A stretch of DNA of 64,000 bases from Euonymus europaeus. Taxonomy: Eukaryota > Streptophyta > Magnoliopsida > Celastrales > Celastraceae. The notes under the pieces are model-generated. The model worked only from the letters and a program-made list of their open reading frames with translations. It did no database searches and was not told where the DNA came from. Location of the stretch: NCBI GenBank assembly GCA_963580455.1, contig OY756958.1, positions 17,186,501 through 17,250,500 of the forward strand. Reading direction: 5' to 3'. Positions 32,073-44,054 of the stretch are shown piece by piece. Position 1 is the stretch's first letter. Each line of letters begins with the position of its first letter. Position numbers and translations under genes: made by a program.

Positions 32073-34690
32073 TCTATGGTTGTTTTACCAAAGGGGTCGA
32101 GTCTTTTTATTTCGGTGTTTCCTTATCTTGGCTTATTTGTTTGTTGTATAGTTTTTATGTTTCTTTTAAAATTTTTGAAGAATTTAATGTGTTTTTTCAT
32201 GATTGTGGATATTTAACAGGTTTCTTGGTTACGTGAAAATTGAATGCTCAAGTAAGGATACGGTATTATTTATCCACACACACATCACTATTTACATGCA
32301 CACAAATGACCCACAAAAACCCGGGGTCCTACTAGTGATTAGTGAGGGTTGATATTTGCTTTTGATGGATTTTGTCCTCATGTAAGCAAGGAAAAATATC
32401 TTCTTGGATTGACATCCCTTCAAGATATTGGGGGATGGCTTCCACTTCCAGATATGGGGTATGAGCTAACTTAATCCAGTAGCCTCTCGCATAGTCGCTT
32501 TGTTGTTAGATATTCCACCTATATGCACATTAGATCACCTTTAGATCTGGTTCAAGACCTTCAGAAGTCTATAGGACTTTGACCCTCTTTAGGAACAATG
32601 GAGAAATTCACCTATCTTTATCTCTATTTATTTTTGTTTTTTTTCATTTACTCAGAATATTCACACATGAGCATACAATAGTTAGATATATGTTCATACA
32701 TTATTTTATACAGTTATCATGTCCATATTGATATGGGTTATACTCATGTGAATACTTGTTAGCATACTCATTAATTGTTTTTACATATACTTTTGTACTA
32801 TATTTCTTGACATTTATGTACATACTTTTTAATTGATCATACATGCCCATATATACATTTCATACATATACAATAATTCAGAGAATCTATCTTTTGATTG
32901 AATGACAGGTGTATGTTCAAAAAAATTTGGATTTTTTTTAAAAAAAGGGGGGGTTAGTTCTAGCAATTATGGGGAAATTTCTTTGGGAAATTAACTCTTA
33001 ATTTTACTGTTGGTCAAGTTGGAATGGATTAGACTGGGGACAGTTTTGGGAAACTGCCAATTTGATGAATCACATAGTGGATGAGGGTCAGAACTCTACT
33101 GCTAATCTTTGTTCTCGCCTATCGGATTTTGAGTTCGATAACTAGACTAGTTTGAAATTTTCAGTCTCTATCAATTGCCTCCAGGAGTAATCTTCATGTG
33201 AACCACCATTGGTGGTCTAGCTCACGGCCACTAAATGAGATTTTTGCAATGAGCATGTCAGTACTTTGTCTTGATGGTTTTTATAGTGCAGCATTTGCAT
33301 GTTCTAGCATTTCCATTATGCCCTTCATGAGGTAAAAACCCTTGTTCAGAATTTTGAATTTGTTTACCCTCATTTTTTCGCCACTTCTAATTTTTCAATT
33401 TCAAATCTCATTCGTTCCATTTGAAAAGATTGAAATTGATGATAATGAAGAGGATGGACCTAATGAACCAGATTTTGGGTGTACCCATTAATGATGAAGA
33501 ATCTGACTCTGAAATGTTGAGATGTCTCAATTGAGATTGAAGTCAATCAAGCATATTTATGAGAAATCGTCTTTTGTGAGAAAAATTCATAAGGGAAAGT
33601 TGTCTTGTTCATCACTACGCTTTATATTGAATATATTAATAGCATGATTGAGCATGGACCTTTGGTTTGGGCAACAACCAAGTTTTGGGGAAAATCGGTA
33701 GTGGTCCGTTTCATTTGACAAAGGATGATTACCACTGCATGTGGCAGACTGGTAAACACTGGCTTAACAGATATTATTAACACCTCAAGCTTTACATGAA
33801 TCTTGGAGGCCTTTTGTCGTGATAAGTATGAGATGGTTTTGGAATTTATTGCATGATTCCTGAATCACTCTTGCAGGATTTGGTCTCCATCGAGATATGT
33901 GTCGTTCATAGACAATTCTCTATTATTTTATTGAGGGGGTGGCTTAGTTTTTCTTCATGCCGACAATGAAGTCTTATATTACATGGTTAAATGAGTGACC
34001 ATTGGCCTTTTTCTTTAATGATGATCATTGCTTTCAACTATTTTTGGCAAGATTTGTTGCTCGCTCCTCGATTTTTGTCTGGATATGTATGGCTGGCCAT
34101 CAAGACTTGTTTCTTTTCGGGGTGTGGGTCAAGCCTGTCGAAAATGATAAAACGCTCCCTCCGTCAAAGTTTCAGTTAGTACTATTGAAGGGGTGGGCCA
34201 TCAGTGTTGAAATTATTGATCCTCCATCTCTTCTTATGGCTTGGAACTTCGAACTTTTCAGGATCTATCTCAGCATTTTGATCACTTTTGGGCACCATTA
34301 TTTCAGAAACTCGTGTTTTTGAAATAATATCTTCAATCATAGCATGGAGGGATGAATTAGGATGGTCTATATTATGTGAAGCTTTTTGTAGCTCTGGTAT
34401 TTGTATCTTTAATCGGAGAACGGTGGGATGAAGCAAGGTGTTCCGTGTCATGTGGTGCTTTCGGTAGCTCTTGTATTTGTATCTTCAATCCGAGCACGGT
34501 GGAATGAAGTAAGATGGTCCATAGCTCTTGTATTTGTATCTTTTGTTTTAACTCTACCGGAAGATGAATTACCATAGAGATTTCTAAATTTCCTTGGGGT
34601 ATGCCCCTAGTATGTCCTGTATTTCTCCATATTTGGCTATATAAAATGGTTAATTGCCGAAAAATCTTTGAGCATGAAGATGCACAGTGG
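32073..34690 (+). other. Ogre-like leader and unrecognisable gag region
   Basis: No reliable coding domain. The block GGTCCTACTAGTGAT plus TTTTGATGGATTTTGTC (32326-32376) recurs near 37489-37527 in the 3' region. Frames at 33991-34451 match nothing I know. Gag would be expected here but is too decayed to call. Confidence 0.5.
34320..34550. repeat. Imperfect tandem repeat of about 57-76 bp
   Basis: GTAGCTCTTGTATTTGTATC-type units start near 34388, 34464 and 34521. The first two continue with AATCGGAG/CACGGTGGGATGAAG variants. A further diverged copy may precede at about 34325. Confidence 0.65.
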
Positions 34691-34699
34691 AAGTTCTAG

Positions 34700-35590
34700 T
34701 TGATATTGATGTTGAGGCAAAAGAGCTTCAAGTTTGCGGTAGCTCTCAGCTAATGATCAGATAGCTAAGTGATAAAGGGGAAACGAACTATGTAAAATTA
34801 ATCTCATACTACCAGTATATCAAGGAGTTGATTATGGAGAGTTTGATCATATTCCAAGAGAAGAAAAACTGGATGGTAGATGTTTTAGCCACTTCGGTAG
34901 TCAAGTTTGATATGGATGCTCGTTGTGAAGCTTGAAATTACCAAGATTGAGAAATGCAGGATTCTAATGTATTGTTTGAATATAGCAAAATAAATCGCAA
35001 AAAATACTTCTAGGTCTATTTTTCATGGAAGGAAATGCTTTATCAAACAAGAACCCAAAATTTTTACTTTTCCAATGCATAGATATAGAGGAAGCCAAAC
35101 AGATTGCGAAAGAGATTCATGAAGAAGTATGTGGCACTAACTCCAGTGTCTTTCAGGATAGAAAAGAAATTAATACGAGCAAAGTAGATTTAAGTGCCAG
35201 TTCTTTCTATTGAAGGAGATTTCTCTCATTGAGAGTGATGGTAAAGGTCAATTTTCAAGACGTGAAATGAGTCTGAACCTAGAATGAACATTTGAATTTT
35301 ATTGAAGAAAGAATGTTAGAGGCACTGTGTAGAGGACAACTTTATCAGAGGCGAATGATAAGATCACATGACAAGAAAATACACCCTCGTTGTTTTAGAG
35401 AAGGATATTTGGTATTGAAGATGATTCAGCCGTCGCAAAAAGACTATCGTGGCTAATGGACTCCTACTTATGAAGGACCGTATGTGGAAAAGAAAGCATT
35501 CTCTGGGGGAGCATTGATTTTGACAAGGAGGGATGGAGACAATTGGTTGTATTCTGTGATTGTTGACGTTCTTAAGCAGTATTAAACACG
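34700..35590 (+). pseudogene. Ogre-like pol remnant: RNase H and integrase ends
   Basis: Three collinear scraps in shifting frames. RNase H: ELQVCGSSQLMIR, LISYYQYIKEL and WMVDVLATSVVKFDMDA (34720-34925). Integrase zinc-finger start: EAKQIAKEIHEEVCGT (about 35085-35140). Integrase C-terminus: EALCRGQLYQRRMIRSHDKK, FREGYLVLK and YEGPYVEKKAFSGGALIL, ending at TAA near 35584 (35310-35586). The catalytic integrase core between finger and C-terminus is deleted, and stops interrupt all parts. Confidence 0.75.
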
Positions 35591-35599
35591 AAAAAAAAA

Positions 35600-38500
35600 T
35601 CATGCTAGAGTGAAAACCCAAAAGGGCGCTTTAGGCAAAAATTAGGGATATAAAAAAACAAAAAAAAAACTCTGTGAAGCAAAAATCCTCTTGTAATTTT
35701 TAGTTTTAACTATAGGCTCAGATTTAGTATTGTTGGAAGAAAAATGGTTAGGCCACAAGTTCGTTGAATTGGTGAGTTGTGTCCGAGCTTACCCTTAACT
35801 TGTCCTGTATTGATATGGATGAAGATACAGAATCAACTCCGTGGTGTTCAAATTTAATGACAGTAAATTGGACATGCAGTTTTTGGTGCGATCTCTATCT
35901 TATCATATATTTCACCATGAAGGAGTTCAGTCTGGAGAAAAGCTTGCCGACATATATGGAAGTTTCAGAGATTCCCCCACGCAAGATGGATTTGATCATT
36001 GTTAATTGGGTACACACCAAAGTTGGGGCAATTTTGGTGTCATCTTTGAATTATCACATATTTCATCTTGGAGAAGTTCAATTTCTCTTTCCTTTCTGTG
36101 ACTTCAATACATTCTTCTATATATCTTTTTCTAAACAGTTTTCGATTGTCACTCATCATTTCCAATTAAATGTTGTGAGGTTATTCATTCCTTCAGATTG
36201 GTCACTTGTTTTCTCCATTCCCATATCCCAATTCAATTGTTATTTCATATTCCAAAAAGTTTCTCAAGTATAGTTGTACTATTGAACTTATCATTGACGA
36301 AGTTTTAACAGAAAATGTGAGACATTACTTTTGACAGGAAATTGGTGGATTCTGGCATCTTAAGCTAGAAAAGAATCTAAAGGATAATAAACCCATGGTC
36401 GAGGCAAATATTATCATGAGAGAGACGATCTTAATCATAAAAAAAATGTGAGCATTAAAATAACAGATGAATTTTTAATGAACATAAATTTTGAATACAG
36501 GAATGCATGTACATATAAATTTTGGAAAAGAAGGATAGTACAAGCGTTGGTTTTTTTAATGCACCAAAAAGAAAAATGTTGAGAAGGTGTTCATTCATGA
36601 AGCATTCACAGTTCATTAAAGTAGGTCACTACATGCATCATCATTGCATATTATATGTCCATTGCGTCTTGTCAAAGGTTTGCTCAAAAGGTACAATTTT
36701 GACTGTAGCATTTTCCCTGAATCAGGATTTCAATTTAGGAGCTTATAATGCCTTTCATTTATTGCCCTGATAGGTGGTTTTAAAACTTAATCAATTCCTT
36801 TCTTTTGTTGCCCTGACGGGAGACTGATAGATGTTAGTGCTCTAGGTTTAAAAAATGTATGAAATATTCATAGTTCAGTGAAATAGGTCGCTGCATACAT
36901 CATTGATCCATACTGTCAGTCCTTCATATATCATTGCAGGTTTAACACAGATTAGATATCTGCTTTATTTCCTGAACTTGATTTACATCATTTTTCTGTC
37001 AGCAAGAGATAATAAAAGTCATTAAAATTATTTGCAAGAATTTCAAAATCTTTTCAAAAAAAATCAGCCAAGCTGAGAAAAGGCTGTAGTGATCCCGTGT
37101 AATTTACTTTTATGATTGGCCAAGTTGGAGATGGCCCTAATGATCCAGTACAATTTATTCAGCCAAGCCGGGAATGGCTGTAGTGATGCCGTGTAATTTA
37201 CTTTTATGATTGGCCAAGTCGGAGATGGCCCCAATGATCTCGTACAATTTATTTAGCCAAGCCGGGAATGGATGTAGTGATCCCGAGCAACTTATTTTTT
37301 TCAAAAATTTCAGCTAAGCCGGGAATGACTGTAGTGATCCCGTGCAATTTAATTTTATGATTGGTCAAGTTGGAGGTGTCCCTAATCATCCCATACAATT
37401 TATTCAGCCAAGCAGGGAATGACTTTAGTGATCCCGAGCAATTTATAAAAAAAAATTAATTAATTAAAAATAATAAAAAAAAATCTGATCCTACTAGTGA
37501 TTTTTGTTTTTGATGGATTTTGTCGTCACGTAAGCAAAGAAGAGAGATATAGCGTTGATTTCGTGATGTTAAAATGTGTCAGTTAATTGATAACGCACCA
37601 AAACTGGGGCAGTTTTTGGCTTGTCCTTTATGCTGTGGGTGAGTTTCAGCTTATTAAAAGAAGGAGGACCTACTGACAAACGTGGAGGATTCAAAGACAA
37701 CCTCATGCAAGTCAAATTTAATCATTGTTAATTGGGTGCACACCAAAATTGGGGTAGTTTTGGGGTGCAATTTTTTGAGTTATCACAATTTTATCTTGGA
37801 GAGGTTCGGTTGGTTCTTCCTTCTCAGGTTTTTCTCATATTCTTGTATATATTTTACTCTAAAAGAGCTTCTTGATTGCTACTCACCATTCTTAATAAAT
37901 TAATGAGACTATTCATTTCTTCAGTTTTTATTACTTGTTTTCTCCACCTCTATACCCTACTTCCATTCCCACTCCATTTCCCAAACACATATCGTTGAAT
38001 TCACATTGAGGACATGCATAGCCGTATTATTAAATTTATCACGGACAAAGTTATGACAGGAATTGTGGTGAGTGCATTTAGAACATTACTGTTGACAAGA
38101 AGTCGATAGGCGTTGGCATCCCAAACAGAAAGGATCTGAACTGAGAAACCTATGGTCGAGAGAGCATAGGGAGATACCATTCATGAAAATGGCAAAGGAG
38201 ACTTTGATGAACAAAAAAATCCAAATTAAGAAATACGCACACATGGCGATTACTAGGACCAGCTAAAAAAGGGACAGCATGAGCATTGCGTCTTCAAGGG
38301 AAAAATGGTATTCTGCTAATCAGAATACATAATATGTTGATGAACCTTATGAGTCAAAGGGACAATCGGTAGAAGAAAGTAGATTAGTCTGGCAATTCAC
38401 AATTGTACACGTGCTTGAGGATGTAGAGAGGGTGTGCTTTCATTCATTAATTAAGTATTCATGGTTCATTAAAATAGGTCATTGCATGCATCATCACGAC

Positions 38501-38640
38501 ATTTTTGGTTTGTGTTTTGTGTATTGGTTTTAGGTTTGTTCGACGAGTAAGAGAGGGACGACATCATACTTCTCAAGTCAAATAAGGGGTTACAAGTTGC
38601 CCTAATAGGAGGCTATAAACCCTGATTCGATCTTTCAAGC
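35600..38640 (+). repeat. Ogre-like 3' non-coding region with an old direct duplication (period about 1.7 kb)
   Basis: Segment 35975-36830 resembles 37695-38620. TTGATCATTGTTAATTGGGT, CACACCAAAGTTGGGGCA, TATCACA...CATCTTGGAG, ACTTGTTTTCTCCA and the GGTCACTACATGCATCATCA block recur in the same order with substitutions and indels. The 164-codon frame at 35779-36273 and the 73-codon frame at 37682-37903 are this repeat and show no domain. Confidence 0.65.
37050..37445 (+). repeat. Tandem repeats sharing the LTR core motif
   Basis: The core AGCCAAGCCGGGAATGGCTG plus TAGTGATCCCG occurs about five times here, alternating with a related unit GGCCAAGTCGGAGATGGCCC, giving a composite period of roughly 115 bp. 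Single copies also lie near 40018-40050 and 40178-40215. The core is the same as in the LTR repeats, but the spacers differ. Confidence 0.8.
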
Positions 38641-39141
38641 CATATTCATGTCTTGTCACTCATACGCATACATTGGTAAAAATAAAAATATATATATATA
38701 TATATAATAATAAAAGAAAAAAAAGGAAAAGAGGAGGGGGCGATTCTGACTTTCACCCTCTTTTTGACAAATTCTCGACCCTTCTTTAAATGGTTGGCCT
38801 CATCTAGCAAAATCATGCGTTCTTGTCACCGAGTGACGTTTTTCTACCCTCTTCATCACATGTAATCCCAATGTTCGACATCTTTTGACCATTTTGAGAC
38901 CCGTCATTAATACCCTGTCTTTTCTGACCAACTTTGCCTTTCCTTCTCTGAGTTGCCGTCTTTATCGTCTCTCTTTCGTATACTCACTCTCTCATCACTT
39001 CCTCTCCCTCCCACTTTTCTTCACCGACACAACTACTCATCGTCATTCGTCACAGGTCTTGACTTCGTTGGACTTTGTCTTGCACACCCAACTTTCCACC
39101 ATCTATCACCTCTATTAGATCTACAATCTTGCACAACTCGA

Positions 39142-40034
39142 ATGGATAGTTCGTCATCCCGCTCACGAGCGATCACTTTATTTGCTAGGGCAGAGATCAT
39201 CCCTAAAAGGCGGATTGATCCGAATATTATGGAAGATGCTGCCACTCGATGGGCCATGCAATATCTTCATGAGCATGCTATGTTATTTCTGATAGATCAA
39301 GACCCCACAAGGGACTTACCGGTGTATGCGCAAATAATTCGAGATTTCTACACAACTCTTCAAGTTTTGCCTCTCAATATTAAGGACGAAGAGTTAAGAA
39401 TGCTAATGCTATGCGGCGTTCCTATTTACCACCAGTGATATGGTTGCTAGATGATGCACTCCGGCACAACCTATGTCCCATTGGCCATAGCCAACAATGA
39501 CAGGGCCGAATTCTTCATGCCCTATACTACATGTACAAAGGTATGTGGTTTGATATTGGTGAGTTCTATTTGGCAATTATCCTAAAGGCACAAAGATTTG
39601 CGAAGAATAGAGTGACGAAGATCGGAAAGATATATTTCCTGCGACTTGTTACTCGTCTGCTTTTCAACAAAGGCATTTGCCCTCCTCAGAGCCAAAGTTC
39701 CACATTATACCCAATAACTATTATGGGGAAAAGCACATGGCGACGAAGCACTGACCACATGGCCTCGGTTGCCAAGAGACAACAAGCATCGCGACCTCGG
39801 GCTGCATCACTACAGGAAGCATCTCGATCGGCCACTGAACCGACACCACCTGACTATATTCAAGAAACTCTGGCATATTGCTCAAGAATATGGTGCATGA
39901 TCAGGGGCACTACAGTACTAGTCCATGTCAGGAAATTCCTGCTTTCAGACCACTTTTTCACGATTGGTTGGGTTTCACTTGGGTCCAACCTAAGTCCAAA
40001 ACCTTTAAGATATTTTCAGTTAAGCCGGGAATGA
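39142..40034 (+). pseudogene. Accessory ORF near 3' end of Ogre-like element (plant transposon-protein-like)
   Basis: The first half (39142-39438) starts MDSSSSRSRAITLFARAEII and includes VYAQIIRDFYTTLQVLPLNI and ELRMLMLCGVPIY. After a frameshift near 39435 the second half continues LLDDALRHNLCPIG, then a stop, then MYKGMWFDIGEFYLAIILKA and YFLRLVTRLLFNKGICPP, with a Ser/Arg-rich tail. The order resembles the plant 'putative plant transposon protein' family (Transposase_32-like) found beside retrotransposons, but this is from memory of the pattern. A pyrimidine-rich stretch at 38930-39060 may be its 5' leader. It lies on the sense strand between pol and the polypurine tract. The function is unknown. 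Confidence 0.5.
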
Positions 40035-40280
40035 CTGTAGTGATCCCGAGCACTTTTGTACAAAAAAATATAAAATATATATATAAATATAAAATATGTA
40101 TATAAATTTAATTAAATTAAAACAATAAAAAAGAGAGAATAAAAATAAAAAATAAAAAAATCATCAATCAATTTTTCAGCCAAGCTGGGAATGCTTGTTG
40201 TAGTGATACCGTGCATTTTTGAAATTCGGCCAAAATTTGGTTTACTAACCCTTTGTGCACCATTACTTTGTAAAGGCCAC

Positions 40281-40295
40281 ACAAAGGGGGGCAGC
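40281..40295 (+). other. Ogre-like polypurine tract
   Basis: ACAAAGGGGGGCAGC lies immediately before the LTR start TGTTATACCCC at 40296. Confidence 0.75.
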
Positions 40296-42189
40296 TGTTA
40301 TACCCCATTTTTGTCCAAATTCTCTTCCTATAAAAATGCAAAATAATAAAAATAACAGTAATAAATTACAAAAAAATACATAAAACAAAAACAAAAATAA
40401 AAGGCTCAACCCTTCCCCCATTTGGTCCAAATATTTACAAGAAAAAATGAGGTTACAAGCCCAACTACCCAAATAAAACTAACCCAAATGCTGACCCATG
40501 TCTTGGCCCAAACCAAACATTTCATATCTTGGCCCATCTCCAAAGAAGCTTCCAATTACATTAAGTTGGGTGATGGGCGGCTGACAGTAGAAGGCCGGTG
40601 GGACTTAAAGGAAGAAACATAAATAGCAGAAGGGGTTGGGTCGAAATTGATAAGGGGGAATGGCCAAAAGGAAGATAGAGGCTACAAAGCCAGGAGGAGA
40701 CAGAGAGAAAAGGGGGGAATGAGTGAAGTAGAAGGGCAAACGAAAGAGAGAACCCAGAATATCATCCGCCTTAGACCGAACATCCTCTCTTCCCTGAAAT
40801 CTCAATCGACACCATCATCATTACCAACCCGGAGGTACCGTCATCGCCGCCCATAACTTGGAAATCTTCAATACCCGAACATCAACACATCATCTTCTCC
40901 TCGGATTATCTGGATCTTGTTTCTGTTTCAACTTTTGAAAGGTATGTTCCTATCTCGAAAGCTCGGATTTATGTAGATTGAATTGTTGGTTCTCAAAATC
41001 GATTTGTGTTTTCATCTCTGTTGCTTCGAATGCTCTCTCTTATCTGCGTGTTGGTTCAATTTTCTGGTTTCTGCCTAGTGTTGCTTTTGTTTGTTTTTGC
41101 TTCGATTCTATGCATGTCTCTCTATTGCATTGTTGCTATTCGTCGTTGAGGTTATAGGTTGTTACGGGTCGGAGACGCATCGCCGTACGCAGAGGCCGGA
41201 CCACCCCAGCCATGCTGAGAGCAAGAAGCCCAATTTGGGCTGTTAATGATGGGTCAGAAATGGCCTGTCAGTTTGGGGCCAGGAATGAGTTGTTGGTCAG
41301 TTACAGGTTTGTGAGACGTTGGCCGGTTTTGTTAATTGAGTTATTGGGTCAGGTTTGTACAGGTTGGTGATATTAAAATGGGGCCAGGTTCTTGCATGTT
41401 TTAGGGTATTGATAAAGATGGGCCAATAATTGGTGATTGGGTTTACATGTATTTGGGTCATATGGGTAGATCATTGGGCCTTAACTTATATTGTGTATAT
41501 TTGGATCATGTTTGTATATTGGGCTTTGGGTTTATAAATTATGTACTGGGATTGTTGGGATAGAAAATTAATAATCCCAAAGCCATTTAAATTGTAACCC
41601 ATGTAAATAATGGATGTAAATAGTAAAATGCATACATGTATATTTAGGATGTTAGAAGCATATAGATATATTGAAATATGAATGCTTAGTATGCATGCAT
41701 AGGCTTTGTGCAAATTGTGAATATTTGGATTGCATACTTAGAATCTTATTTTATTGTTATGCCATGAAAAAGACGCAATTCGACCATGATTAAGTCTAAG
41801 CCGTCTAACCCTAATAATGACACCAAGACTAACATAAAAATCTTGTATTCTGTTTAAATACCAAAAGAACTTTCAAGATATTGGAGTTTTTATCGGCACT
41901 CATCCAGAATATTTGATTTTCGTGGAACCAAAAAGCAAACTTATTTTTAGGGATTAGGAGAATCTATTTAAGGACTCAGGAGGAGGTTTAAATATATTTG
42001 ACCTATCTAATGAGCCTTAAATGTATTCTTTCTTTTTTCATAAAGAATATGATTGTGAGTATGGCTTAAATTTGACCCAATTTTGTATGTGGATCGATTT
42101 GATGCATCAATCGAATTCCCAAAAAAATTCACAACCTTTTCAAATGATCAAAACCACTACAAGGTGGAATTTTCATCAATCTCTAAAGT

Positions 42190-42365
42190 ATTTTTCAGCC
42201 AAGCCGGGATAATGATCCCGTGCACCTTTCCAAATTCTCAAAACCACTACAAAGTGAATTTTTCACCAATCTCTAAAGTATTTTTTAGCCAAGTCGGGAA
42301 TGGCTGTAGTGATCCCGTGCATATTTTCAAAATCTCAAAACCACTATAAAGTGGATTTTTCATCC
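42190..42365 (+). repeat. 97-bp tandem repeat in 3' LTR, about two copies
   Basis: Same unit as 29880-30480. Cores end near 42226 and 42322. The first copy has a shortened core, GCCGGGATAATGATCCCG. Confidence 0.85.
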
Positions 42366-43266
42366 GAGCATCAAGTTGCCACAATATTAATGGGCCAAGC
42401 CCACTCAATTGAAACATGGGCTTTCTAGCATATATAGAAATCTATCTATTACTTTAAGTAAAGCTGAGCCTCAAGAATGTTCACATGAGGCCATGTCATC
42501 TTGAGTTTTGTAATTGAGTGCCACGTAGGATTTTGATTGTATGACACATAGGATGAATTAGTTTTGAATGAATAATTAAATAACAATTGTGTGGCAATTC
42601 ATTCATTGTCAAAGTTGAACGAATTCATGGACTTGGGAGTAGTTTTGGTATGATAATTAATGATGAATTACTTTATCATTCATTCATTGTACTTGAACGA
42701 ATTCTTGCACTTGGGAGTAGTTTTGGTATGATAATTAATGATGAATTATTTACCATTCATTCATTGTCAAACGAGCGTATTTAACATGGGAATAAGAACA
42801 GTGTATGCTTGATTGATGAATCATGAGTGAAATGCCTTCATATAATAGTCATTAATAAAATATGCCCCATCCTTTACTTCATACGTTTAACTTGACCATT
42901 AAATTATTCAATGATTTCATTTATGTTTGAGTGATAAGAATTTATGTTATTTATCTTATTCATGAATCCATCACATTCACACGCTATTCAATGATTTCAT
43001 TTATGTTTAAGTGATAAGAATTTATGTTATTTATCTGATTCATGAAATTCCATGAATCCATCACATTCACACGTCTCATCCTTTACTTGATATACCTTTA
43101 ACTTGGACATTAAGTTATTAAATGATTTCATTTATGTTTATGTGATAAGAATTAATGCTATTTATGTTATTAATGAAATCCCATGAATTCATCACATTCC
43201 CTTCCCTTTATATATAATCGGCCACCCATAAAAGTTTGTAAAATTTTGCACAAAATTGCAGCCACA

Positions 43267-43644
43267 ATGCTTGCAAATCTCCAAAAAAATAGAGTTCAAT
43301 GGAGGATTAACGCGCGGATCACACTTATGTGGGATGCAATTAATTTAAGCAACGATGATGAACTCATTGGTATTGATATGATTCTAATCGACGAAGAGGT
43401 AAATATGTTTGGATTGTTTATCACCTTCTAAGAGTATATCTTTATGTTGTTATCAATCAAGAAAGTTGTACTGCTTGTCATTTTTTAGTGATTCACAATG
43501 CACGCAACAATAGGCCAACGTCATGTTGATGTATTTAGAAGGCAATTGGAAGAGGGCAAAGTATATCGTATCACTACTTTCCGAGTGGTAGAGAGCAAGC
43601 CTTACTATAGGCCGATCGATCAATTTTACATTCATAAAATATGA
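43267..43644 (+). pseudogene. RPA1/DUF223-like OB-fold fragment in the Helitron
   Basis: The first part (43267-43398) reads MLANLQKNRVQWRINARITL, then MWDAINLSNDDELIGIDMIL and IDEE. A GTAAAT donor follows at 43399, and an acceptor TTTTTTAG ends at about 43488. The second part (ATG 43498, stop 43642-43644) reads MHATIGQRHVDVFRRQLEEG, then KVYRITTFRVVESKPYYRPI. Together they look like the first OB fold of plant RPA70-like/DUF223 proteins, often carried by plant Helitrons. Joined at those sites, the exon start gives TGA in frame, so the fragment is probably dead or spliced differently. It covers only part of an RPA-like protein. Confidence 0.7.
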
Positions 43645-43800
43645 TTGAATTTTTCGTTTATTTGGAAATTTCAATAAATGATAAATTAGTCTAAACACGA
43701 TTGGGAGAATGATTGACCATCTACTGTTTTGATCATGTCATGAAAATTTTAGAATTTAAATATGTTATCATAAATTTTTATTAAAATTATTACCATTAAA

Positions 43801-43827
43801 CCGCGAGTAGCGCGGGTATTACACTAG
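43801..43827 (+). other. Helitron 3' terminator hairpin and CTAG end
   Basis: Perfect 5-bp stem CCGCG/CGCGG with loop AGTAG, then GTATTACA and CTAG, ending at 43827. Confidence 0.9.
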
Positions 43828-44054
43828 TTCATTAAAGTAATGGAGAAATACAAATTTCTTTCAAAACAAAATGCGAGCCAAATAAGAGAACATTTTCAAG
43901 GCAACCATTTTTTGGGAGTTGTGGGGTGCCTAACACCTTCCCCATGCTCAATAGACCCCCTTACCCATTTTTTTCTCGTGGACCATATTAGGTGTCCAAT
44001 TGCACCTTAAAAATCAATTGGTGGCGACTTCATTTTTTCAAGCCGGTTGCTTCA

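Larger units (their letters stand above)
42441..43827 (+). mobile_element. Non-autonomous Helitron (1387 bp)
   Basis: The 5' end is TCTATCTATTACTTTAAGTA, of the TCTMTW type. The 3' end has the hairpin CCGCG-AGTAG-CGCGG (43801-43815) and a terminal CTAG. It sits between A (42440) and T (43828) with no target duplication. The Ogre-like 5' LTR at about 31817-31835 shows the empty site, ATAGAAATTCATTAAAG. No Rep/helicase is present. Inside are tandem duplications (about 87 bp at 42590-42760 and about 80-120 bp units at 42900-43180) and an OB-fold exon (43267-43644). Confidence 0.9.
28617..44054 (+). mobile_element. Ogre-like (Ty3/gypsy Tat group) retrotransposon, degenerate
   Basis: Plus-strand order: truncated 5' LTR (28617-32052), primer site (32055-32072), an 8.2-kb internal region with pol scraps (34700-35590) and an accessory ORF (39142-40034), polypurine tract (40281-40295), and 3' LTR (40296-44054). 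The integrase C-terminal reads GPYVEKKAFSGGALIL, as in Ogre-type elements. Long tandem-repeat-rich 3' non-coding DNA also fits Ogre. Gag, protease, RT and integrase core are not recognisable, so it is not autonomous. Confidence 0.75.
40296..44054 (+). mobile_element. Ogre-like 3' LTR with nested Helitron
   Basis: Begins TGTTATACCCCATTTTTG after the polypurine tract and ends GCCGGTTGCTTCA. From 40915 it is collinear with the 5' LTR. It contains about two copies of the 97-bp repeat (42190-42360) and a Helitron (42441-43827). ACATAAATAG at 40618-40627 is a weak TATA candidate. Without the Helitron the LTR is about 2.37 kb. Confidence 0.85.

Noticed and set aside
35779..36273. 164-codon open frame in the Ogre-like 3' region
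   Set aside because: It lies in an old internal duplication whose second copy is not open, and it has no domain.
39033..39257. Minus-strand 74-codon frame
   Set aside because: Shadow of the plus-strand accessory ORF.
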